64,000 nucleotides of DNA, taken from assembly GCA_947646735.1 (NCBI GenBank), contig CANTFK010000949.1:62001-126000 (forward strand). Reading direction: 5' to 3'. Numbering within the stretch: the first letter of the stretch is position 1; each line of letters starts with the position of its first letter. Source of the stretch: Peronospora farinosa. Taxonomy: Eukaryota; Oomycota; Peronosporomycetes; Peronosporales; Peronosporaceae. The notes beneath the pieces are model-generated. The model ran no database searches and was not told the origin of the DNA. It saw only the letters and a program-made list of their open reading frames with translations. Positions 11,290-19,246 of the stretch are shown piece by piece. A program made the position numbers and the translations under genes.

Positions 11290-11910
11290 ACGAGCGCGAG
11301 CGTGTATGTTCTCGTGATGAGCGAGAACGGTGAGACTATTGACGCCGTCGAGAACGAAAACGATGACGTGAGCGAGAAAGTCGTGGTTAATATATATCTT
11401 TACGATCATGAGAAGAGTACCTCGCCCCGAAGGAGTGGTTTTCGAACGTGTCGCTGCCCTGTGCTGATCATTTAGCGGATATCAACTCCTCTATCGCTAG
11501 TGGTATTGCCAGCGAGGTGCACTACGAATAACTGCAGTATTCCGTTCGGTCAGACTGTACTCATTCTTTGCTATCCGACCTCTTTTGCGCTCGCTGAGTT
11601 GACACTTAGCGATGTGTCGCCATTCGTCACGAGTTAGACGTGGCATCGAATCACAAGATTGGCTCCTTCGTTGACCTTGATGAAGCAGAGGCATTCCTCA
11701 TTCCAAGCATCCTCACACACTCTTTCGCGTAGCGCGCCGATGGAGTGATCGGCGCGAAGATCCTCTCGATAGGCGAGCCACTGTTGGAAACTGCTTCTGT
11801 CCTCGAGCATTCGATTCCAGCGTCGGATAAAAACGCACTTGGAACGTTGCAGGAATTCGTATGCAATATCTGCAAGAATCCTGCCGCGTAAACCGCGGAA
11901 AAGCCAAAGG
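11290..11910 (-). pseudogene. Antisense accessory frame of gypsy family I (copy 3)
   Basis: Runs opposite to pol. Minus-strand codons give FIRRWNRMLEDRSSFQQW, DLRADHSIGALRERVCEDAW and ECLCFI, then after a frameshift CDSMPRLTRDEWRHIAKCQ and, farther on, an Arg/Ser block (LSRSRHRFRSRRRQ). The copies in A and B have the same order. The TGA that splits A and B after SERDRS is absent here (SERKRGRIAK). A 65-codon alignment with copy A shows differences concentrated at third codon positions. Confidence 0.55.
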
Positions 11911-11938
11911 TAGTCCTAAATTATTTTCAGTGAGTCCG

Positions 11939-12046
11939 AATGTATAAGGAGTTGGTCCATCTCATGAATTCTTATACTCTCGCTGATGGTGTAATGTATA
12001 AGTAGTTGTTCCATCTCATAAATTCTTATATTCTCGCTGATGGTGT
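11939..12046. repeat. 54-bp tandem duplication
   Basis: Two adjacent 54-bp units (11939-11992 and 11993-12046), each starting AATGTATAAG and ending CGCTGATGGTGT, with about five differences. It lies between the antisense frame and the 3' LTR of gypsy copy 3. Confidence 0.9.
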
Positions 12047-12166
12047 TTGGTAATGATGCAGTGTTGGAATCCGTGTGTTCGGACTTTTCTTGATCGGGTT
12101 GTGAGCGTTGAGGTTTTTAATGTCAAGCACACACAATTGGTGAGTGCTGTTTTGAGAAGGGGGTGA

Positions 12167-12486
12167 TGTAATAGGCCACATCGCATATATAACATCAGAA
12201 AAAAACAATTTCATTTATAGGTAGGTGCTGTGCCCGAATAGCGGGCACAGCCTGGCAACTATTATTAATCTATTATTAGGTACCTAAAGACCCAATATAG
12301 ACCAATGATAAATCAACCTGAAAATGAGTAATTCTTGAAAGGCGAGAACACTAAAAAATATGTAATTAGTACGAATCGAAACAAAAATACATATTAAAGT
12401 TTAATTTACCTAATACCTAATACTTGGGCTTGAGTCTTCCTCAAGTGCGCGTGTAAGCAAGAGACGGTGCGTTCTAACCTCATTAG
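12167..12486 (+). repeat. Gypsy family I 3' LTR (copy 3)
   Basis: Begins TGTAATAGGCCACA directly after the polypurine tract GAGAAGGGGGTGA and runs to CTTGGGCTTGAGTCTTCCTC and CGTGTAAGC-GACGGTGCGTTCTAA. The expected terminal GTTACA is degraded. It contains a perfect 10-bp stem (GCTGTGCCCG/CGGGCACAGC). Confidence 0.85.
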
Positions 12487-12591
12487 GCTGACCATTGTGA
12501 TCATGATATGTGCTCACATGTTCCTGACGGACAAATTGTCATTTTTTGAACAGAATCTTTACTCGAATTGCCTCCGCATGTAAGCGATTCA

Positions 12592-12926
12592 TGTAACGGG
12601 CTGAAACTTACACGGTTCGTTAAGTATTAAATAATAAAGGGGCAGGCCTAAATGGTTTCGAGATACCTTAGGTCTGCCACTTGAGTGTGGCAAATCAACG
12701 TGAACCACCCTCGTAAATGCGATATCTATTGATGGATTCACATGGGTAGGGATGACCCTAGTTGGGACTGGCCATCATGGCGACGCTTTAAACAGACGTC
12801 ACCAGCAAGCTTAAATATATTTTAAGCTCGCACGTAAGGATACGCATCTAAAGAGACGCGTATCCAATTTTTGCATAATAAGCCAATCAGTAGTTAAACT
12901 TATATTTAGTTTAAACTAATTAAATA
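12592..12926 (+). repeat. Gypsy family II LTR (solo or truncated)
   Basis: Matches the LTR at 38363-38700 along its length: TGTAACGGGCT start, GGGGCAGGCCTAA, GACGTCACCAGC, CGTAAGGATACGC, AATTTTTGCATAAT and CAGTAGTTA blocks. No adjoining family II coding sequence is seen. No target duplication could be identified because the 3' end is not defined. Confidence 0.75.
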
Positions 12927-13948
12927 TAAATTGGTAATCTCGGAACAGATCGCCTCACTTTATGCTTAAGAACCGTGCAAAGATCTTGATGTGCCGATCA
13001 CCCCGGTCTTTTTCCTGATAATTGGGTGGTTTAATGACTTAAAGATACAATACCTCGAGTTCGAGGATCGGCACCGGCACCATTCGCTATATATATCGAC
13101 AGAACAACGGGAGAACGATCCCGACAAATGGAAATTCTGTCGAGAACGCAAATAGCTTCGATCGAGATCCGGGCCCCGTTGGAAGACATTGCTCGATTTA
13201 TCCTGTAAGGCATGATCATGGGAATTGCGATTTGGAATCCTGTTGGACCTTTTCCGTCATTTCCCTTCGCCCTCGGATATACCAGTGTGGTATCCTGGTT
13301 TTGGACAAAAATTGAAAGCATCCTTAACCTGGTGACTGCACTGACGATGTTGAATGCTGCAGACCCCTAGCGCAACCAGTACCGATTTGCGATCGCGTAT
13401 CATTCAGGATCCTTTCTCGCCCGTCTTTCCCATAAGTCCTTTTCACAGTAGCACTCGTGATCCGATAACATTTCTTTAATAGTTCAATATCATTTTCCTT
13501 TGTCTATCATTTATTCTATCGTCTTCGATATTGCCTTCTTTCTTGGGCTTTTCAGCCGCGATCCAGTCTCTCTGACCTACGATCGCTATATGCATCATAC
13601 ATAATTTTCCTATCCACCACACTATACAACTTTTTGCATATATATATCGTATCACTCCTAAAAACTCGATCGTCATTAGCCACCCGTTTCTTCTTCATGC
13701 GACTGCATTACTTCAAAACGATTCCTGCTTGCCCGTTCGCGATCAAACTTCTGTAAAAGGGCGCTACAACTAAATTCTACTTCAATGACCCAGGATAGGT
13801 CACTGAGCCTTTTCCTTTATACAAGAAATTCTCAATGTATTCTGCCGTAGCGAGTCTATCGTACGGATCGCATATTTACAGTCTTCTCCACTGAAATCGT
13901 CGGGATTTAGACTGCAATATTAGCTATTTTCCGGTAACATGGCTTTGG
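12927..13948. other. Decayed sequence, no gene supported
   Basis: Short frames on both strands. The longest protein-like piece is on the minus strand at 13031-13321 (VYPRAKGNDGKGPTGFQ) and has no recognised domain. It is probably the interior of an old retroelement next to the family II LTR, but this is not shown. Confidence 0.3.
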
Positions 13949-15116
13949 TTATCCACAGTGAATTAGAGGGAGACGCGAAGCTGGCAGTGAATCCGACTTT
14001 GAACTGAAAATGTCTATAGTAATCGGGAAACCGGGTGATCCAGCGTGAGCAGAGAAATCAGCTGCCGAGCAAAGAAGTCTGGGGGAAGAACGCGATCCAG
14101 ATAAAGCTGCGAGCAAAGAGTCTACAGAATCGAAAAACCCTTCATTTTCGCTCGACTCGAAAGAAGGAGGCGTAAAAATTTTCTTTATTTCCTTTTGCGC
14201 TCGAAGGCGCAAAAATAGTCTTCTTGCCCTTTGTCTTTGAAGATGTGAAAATCTTCTTCTTTCTTTTGGCCTTCACAGGTGTAGAATATTTTTCTTGTTT
14301 TACGTCTTCGTCCGTGGAATGTCCGAATTGCTTTTCATAGATCGCGCGGAGGTGGAGGATCGCATTATTGAGACGGATCGCGTTGGAGTGGCGGATCGAG
14401 CTGGAATATATTCGGAGATCAAAGGATTGGTCCCCTGGACAGAGCCCGATAAAGCCGAAGGAGAAGAGAGGTTCGCGGTTCTCGAACGCTTGGAAGGAGG
14501 ATCCGACATCGGAGTAGACGACGAACGCTTACCCCCGGGGAATGCCGAAGTAACGGGCACAGAATGGCCCACTGGCGGAATAAAAAGTAATTCAGACGCT
14601 AGCTGAGCCAAGTGTAATCGAAGAGAGTCCCGATCACAGACGGCCCTATCACGCTCTCTCTCGCGATCCTCGATCTCGATGTAGCCGATCCAAGGCCACA
14701 TCTTTGCGAGTACTTTCCCCGAGGTGATATTCGTGATCAGTTTGAGGTTTATCCAGCCGATTCTGGAGAAAAGCTTGCTGCAGTTGGAACTGTTTATTCA
14801 GAATCTGTTTAATAACGGATTATTCCCGTCGGTGTCTCTCCTGCGTATGTTGGTTCGCCGTATTAGCCTTAAACAGGGTGGATTTGAAGCTTGCGGTTTT
14901 CCGAAAGTGATCTTTTCGCTTGCCCAGTTTTTCCTCGAAAGTTTTGGCTTTGTGGATCGCACGTTGGTATTGTTCTTGGAGCCGTTTGTAGCGATATAAA
15001 ACGTTCTCGGACAGAGAAGGCGCTACGCCCTGGAAGGATTGAAGTTCACGTTCTAGCCGATCACCGCGCGACTCCTGCTTCCGCAAGGCTTTTCTCAAAG
15101 AACAATAGCTGTCCAC
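13949..15116 (-). pseudogene. Unidentified coiled-coil and Lys/Ser-rich frames, frame-broken
   Basis: Minus-strand pieces at 14820-15116 (coiled-coil-like: RLERELQSFQG, KRLQEQYQRAIHKAKTFEEK), 14300-14701 (Ser/Arg/Pro-rich) and 13949-14290 (Lys-rich with repeated KIFT- and KTIF-like units, then TPPSFESSENEGFF) look like one decayed low-complexity protein. The composition resembles a gag-like or accessory retroelement protein. I cannot assign it. Confidence 0.3.
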
Positions 15117-15512
15117 GATGACAGTTTAAGCACCTAAGCGATCGCCGTAATTGAGGATGTCAAAGTTTGCCAATCCACCACCGGCGGATTTTCAATTCGC
15201 GTGAATGGGAGTGAAATTCGTACCGATCCTGGATCGCACGAAAGGCTCCGTTTCCAAAACTATTAGTGTGTTTACGGGGAACACGGAGCTGGAATAATTC
15301 GAGCTGGAGGAGGGAGACGCAGATATGGAAGCCGACGAAGAAGGTGTAGGATATACCGAGAAGACCACGACAATAAGGAAAAAGACGATGCAAAACCAGA
15401 TCGACGCCGTATGTCGACTACCTGTGCATGGGAAGACTTTGGAGAAGCGAATGAGCAATATTTCGCAAAGTGTGGATCACAAATATTATATGTGGTCCAC
15501 CTCTTGTAGATT

Positions 15513-15582
15513 GACCGCGATCCGTCTATCGCGATCCGTCGATTAAGATCTGTCAACCGCGTTCCGTCGACCGCGATCCGAG
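15513..15582. repeat. 14-bp minisatellite, 5 units
   Basis: Five 14-bp units based on GACCGCGATCCGTC, starting at 15513, 15527, 15541, 15555 and 15569. It is flanked by three copies of ATGTGGTCCA at about 15490, 15585 and 15620. Confidence 0.85.
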
Positions 15583-15759
15583 GTATGTGGTCCAGTTATT
15601 ATGTACCGACTGTGATCTGAGATATGTGGTCCACGCATTGAGATCTGATTTTTACGAATGGGCAACACGTGGAAGTAGATCCTAGTCTACAGATAGGCAG
15701 AATCGTAGGTTTTGGTATGTGATTGGATAACATTAAACAGATGTCCAATATACGCACGC

Positions 15760-16263
15760 TTCTCTTCCGGGTGGGATAATTTTGGCCCCCCGACGACTTA
15801 AGAGCATCTGCTACGCTACGACACAAGTGATATCCCTGGATTGTTTGGCCAGGGATTGCAAGAACTCTCAACATAAAAAACTCCCTCCAGCAATTGGAAG
15901 CATTATAACAAGAAAAGGACAAGGTACAAGATCGCTAGACGGCTTAAGTGGCCAAAAGATCAAGTGTATCAGGTGGATCAAGTATCGACATTATTGGACA
16001 AGGCGATCTCAAGATAGATCAGGGTGACTCGGATAGAGCACCTACAAGAATTCCTCGACCGCGTGAAGATTTTCGCACGGTCGACTTCCTAACCAATCTC
16101 AAACACGGTCAAGTTTGGCATCGACTCGAGTCCACCGAGAAGAGTGCTACCCGCCCTACTGACGGGTACCACAAGGTGAGGAAGGATATGTGCATGAAAA
16201 CGGAGTACCCCCTCCGATAGTCAGTTGTCTGAGCGCCAGTGGAGAGTCGGGATCACATCAGAT
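15760..16263 (+). repeat. Third-family gypsy-like LTR/leader, inverted copy at 40521-41010
   Basis: Matches the reverse complement of 40521-41010 in blocks: CCTGGATTG-TTGGCCAGGGA, CGTGAAGATTTTC-CACG, TCCACCGAGAAGAGTG and CCAGTGGAGAGTCGGGATCA followed by CATCA. Similarity stops soon after ATTTTGTGA. The 40-kb copy sits upstream of a gag fragment on its own strand, so this looks like the 5' LTR plus leader of an otherwise deleted element. Confidence 0.5.
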
Positions 16264-16339
16264 ATTTTGTGAACCCCGGCCCACCACAGCTCTTTGTACC
16301 GTTTGCATGTTTCCTTGATCTACCTAAATCGTCGAGCTC

Positions 16340-17432
16340 CTCCTGACCGACGACTTCTTTTTAAAACCTTGACAACTGCGTGTTATGCTTCTCAGTCATC
16401 GTGTCCACGTTCCGAACATGCTACGTGACCACCACGGTCCAATCCTTCGGAATAAAAATCTAAATTTCTTAGTCTCATCGCTCTTGTCACTTTGAGAGCT
16501 GTCTTCCCACGTTTGCCGAGTGACTTTTTTTATTCTTGTACTCTATATATGGCGAGCCAAATACTACAATGTCGCTCAGCACAGGTATCTTTAAGGTAAG
16601 AATCTCGATTAAAAGACTCGTTATTCAGAATTTTTCCTTATTAGGTCTCCTGCTAAGGATATTTACTGCATACTTGGCAGGACTACCTCAAAACTCAAAA
16701 GGCAATTCACTAGCAAATATCATGCTGTGCACTATATACATGATAGTGCGGTGCATACGATCAGCTGTTCCATTACTAGACTAATTATTTGCCTCACTGC
16801 CCTGTCGTGCAACGCCATAATTTTTTTACAAATCATTCAGCGTTATATACTCTCCACCTCCATCAGTGCGTAAACGTGAATTTGACAATCAAACCGTCGC
16901 TCGAGCGCAGCTACAAACTGTTTACACTTCATGGTACCGACATCGTTGGTTTTCGCTGTAATAACATGGGAATGATTGGAATGATTATCGATAATTTGAC
17001 CATGTACCAATTTACATGGCGGTCGGTCAAGAGGACTCATCGTCCCTTTGAGGTCGGAACAAATTATCCTTCCATCACATCAATTGGCGAGCTTTCTACC
17101 GACAATTTTGCTTGATCATACATTTTGAGCTTGTTTACCGTAAGCTCAAGCCAAACAAACCTCACGCTTAGTATCCGTGATATTTATACCAGAGGCAGGG
17201 TGTCAAGCCATTTTGACAATCGTGTCATAACGCAAATGGCCCAGACGTCGATAATATTCTTTTAAATTTCCATAATGACCATCCAAATCGGATTTATTTA
17301 CTACGGATTGCGTCTGCAAGCAATTCCATAACGCCATCCATGATAAATCCACGTCCACGAAATATACCATCGTAAACCTTTGCCGAAAAACTCGCTATTT
17401 CCACAATTAACATCCATAACTTGCACGCCTCC
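16340..17432 (-). pseudogene. Ty1/copia pol remnant: gag-pre-integrase and integrase core
   Basis: Minus-strand translation in several frames gives YYRRLGHLRYDTIVKMA (gag-pre-integrase), AYGKQAQNV, ICSDLKGTMSPLDRPP (first catalytic Asp), MVKSNH-like core sequence, RIHV, HRTIM-like and VVFGSPY-EYK blocks. These are the normal copia integrase order. It continues the copia sequence at 25249-26261. The two halves are separated by gypsy copy A, and joining across one copy of the 5-bp duplication keeps the frame. Internal stops and shifts show it is dead. Confidence 0.85.
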
Positions 17433-17774
17433 TGTAACGGGGCTAGAACGTACCGCTACTAGCTTACACGTGCGCTTGAGGAAGACTCAAGCCCAAGTAT
17501 TAGGTATTAAGTAAATTTTAATCTGATTTTTATTTTGGTTTTAATTCGTACTAATTACGAAGATTTTAGTCGTAATAAATACGACAGTGTTCCCGCCTTT
17601 CGGGAACCACACAATTTCAGGCTGATTTATCATTGGTCCATATTGGGGACTTTAGGCCCAATAATAAACCAATAATAAATTACCACGCTGTGCCCGCTAT
17701 TCGGGCCCAGCACCTGCCTACACATGTAATTGTTTATTCATGTTAATACTATGTGTGTAATGTAGCCCATTACA
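17433..17774 (-). repeat. Gypsy copy A 3' LTR
   Basis: On the element strand it reads TGTAATGGGCTACATTACA at the start and ends GCCCCGTTACA, giving near 10-bp terminal inverted repeats (TGTAAYGGGC). Internal stem-loops: GTTCCCG/CGGGAAC at 17589-17607, CTTGAG/CTCAAG, and GTGCCCG/CGGGCCC. AT-rich blocks include AATAAA-like signals. Confidence 0.95.
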
Positions 17775-17787
17775 TCACCCCCTTCTC

Positions 17788-18855
17788 ATGACAGCACTCA
17801 CCAACCGTGAGTGCTCAACTGTCGAAAACCCTTCGCTCACAAACGAACAAGCAATGTCCGGAGACCCAAAACCCAATCCAGCAGGACGCCCAAGATACAT
17901 CAGCGGGAATGCATCAACCAGCATCATGGCGCGGCAGCTCATACCTTGGTCGCTGTACGACTTGTCCGGAGCTCACGCTCCGGACTCACTGGACATGATG
18001 CGGGAATACTTCCGCCGATTTCGAAAACTGCGCGGGAAAGGTCTTGATGGAATCGAGCATGAAGCTCTACAACGTTCTTGGTGCGCCTTCATCCGACGTT
18101 GGAATCGGATGCTCGAGGATGGTAGCAGCTTCCAACTATGGATCGCCAATCGAGAGGAACTTCGCGCCGATCATTCCATCGGCGCTCTTCGCAAAAGAGT
18201 GTGTGAGGATGCTTGGAATGAGAAATGCCTCTGCTTCATCCATGTAAATGAAGGATGCCGGTCTTGTGACTCGACTCCACGCCCAACTCATGACGAATGG
18301 CGACGACACATCGCTAAGTGTCAACTCAGCGAACGCGACCGAAGTTGAATTGCAAAGTATGAGCGAAGTCTGAGCGAACGGAGAAGCGCAGTTATTCGTG
18401 GTGCGCCTCGCTGGCAGCACCACTCGCGACAGCGGAGTCAATCTCCGCGGGATCATCAGCGCAGGGCAGCGACACGTTCGCTTGTCCGTCCTGCTTCGCG
18501 ATTCTCGCCTCGCAATCGTGATGTGTATTCACCGCGACGTTCTCGTTCACGGCGTCGTTCTCGTTCGCGACATCGTTCTCGTTCTGGTCATCGTTCCCGT
18601 TCCCGACAACGTGAATCTCCTTACCGCTCTCGTTTGTCACGAGAGCGTTCGCGTGCTCGCCCGCCTTTGAATAGTCCGACTTCGTGGCTTCATACGACAG
18701 AACCACATCTGGAACGTCACGAAGGAGCGAGGAACGTGGTTCCCATGTATCCTGCTCGGGAGGGAATCCAAGCCAACGTATTCGGTACCTACGCACGGAT
18801 GGAACCGCACGCTTCTCATGAGCCGACTGCAGTACAGGTTAGGGGGTTCTCGTGA
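17788..18855 (+). CDS. Antisense accessory ORF of gypsy copy A: C2HC zinc-finger-like plus RS-rich region (one in-frame TGA)
   Basis: Reads against gag-pol, starting 13 nt from the 3' LTR. The 17788 ATG is not kept in copy B, but the in-frame ATG at 17854 (MSGDPKPNPAG) is. Codons to 18345 encode a Trp/Arg-rich region and a CX2CX13HX3C motif (CRSC to HIAKC). A TGA at 18346-18348 interrupts. The same frame stays open to 18853 with an SR-like tract (RRSRSRRRSRSRHRSRS). Copy B has the same TGA; the older copy 3 lacks it. Codon-position differences against copy 3 suggest past coding constraint. No family is recognised. RNA binding is inferred only from composition. The RS part overlaps the chromodomain on the other strand. 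Confidence 0.5.
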
Positions 18856-18930
18856 CTCACAATGTGGTCTTCAATCCAGCGCACCTGTCCCTCCGCATCA
18901 ACAAGCGAAGGAGGGCCCTCGCGATGGTAA
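18392..18930 (-). pseudogene. Gypsy copy A chromodomain segment (pol C-terminus, frame-shifted)
   Basis: The element strand encodes LVDAEGQVRWIEDHIVSHE, then in another frame RRYRIRWLGFPPEQDTWEP and RDVPDVVLSYE, a typical chromoviral chromodomain that may guide integration through chromatin binding. A frameshift next to ENPLTCTAVGS splits the domain and is shared with copy B. Together with the shift near 19270 it disconnects the domain from integrase. The tail is Asn/Glu/Asp-rich low complexity, opposite to the RS tract of the antisense frame. Confidence 0.75.
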
Positions 18931-19231
18931 TGCGGGCTTCCTGGTTGCCCAGGACGATGTTGATCAGGCCGTGAACAGAGCTGCCGATGCTCGGCTGGAG
19001 GCTGAGGCTGCCAGTGAACGTGCTGCCCAGGCGGAGAAGACTTCGAGTGAGACCCGACAGTCGAACCGTGAACTGCTCGAGCGGATAAGGATTCTGGAGC
19101 GCCAGATGCTTGGTCAGGTTCAGACGGGATCGAGACCCCGCCCCATGTCATCGGCGCGTCGAGCGCGACGGGAAGGCCGTTCGACTTACGAACCCCTGAA
19201 GCCGGCGTCGGAGCCAAACCGTGAAGCGTAG
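18818..19231 (+). CDS. Second antisense ORF in gypsy copy A, coiled-coil (137 aa)
   Basis: Overlaps the end of the zinc-finger/RS frame by 38 nt in the +1 frame. It contains an Ala/Glu/Arg-rich heptad-like stretch (VNRAADARLEAEAASERAA, then NRELLERIRILERQMLG) and an Arg-rich tail. It lies opposite the proline-rich linker between integrase and chromodomain. Copy B keeps the first half, and copy 3 keeps a similar block (AADVQLEAEAALERATQ). Part of it may be a shadow of the minus-strand linker. Fusion to the preceding frame by frameshift is possible but unproven. Confidence 0.4.
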   Translation: MSRLQYRLGGSRDSQCGLQSSAPVPPHQQAKEGPRDGNAGFLVAQDDVDQAVNRAADARLEAEAASERAAQAEKTSSETRQSNRELLERIRILERQMLGQVQTGSRPRPMSSARRARREGRSTYEPLKPASEPNREA

Positions 19232-19246
19232 CCGGACGATATTCCT

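Larger units (their letters stand above)
10290..12486 (+). mobile_element. Ty3/gypsy family I, 5'-truncated copy (copy 3)
   Basis: Collinear with the 3' part of copies A and B but on the + strand. It has the pol C-terminus ([24 protein letters not shown]) to about 10780, the linker and chromodomain region at about 10990-11330, the antisense zinc-finger/RS region on the minus strand at about 11290-11910, and a 3' LTR. Many frameshifts and stops make it a relic. Because it is more diverged than A and B, it is useful for testing constraint on the antisense frame. Confidence 0.85.

Noticed and set aside
18136..18456. Minus-strand 106-codon frame in gypsy copy A
   Set aside because: It lies between the chromodomain and the LTR with no motif. 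Codon-position differences against copy 3 fit the opposite + frame, so it is a shadow.
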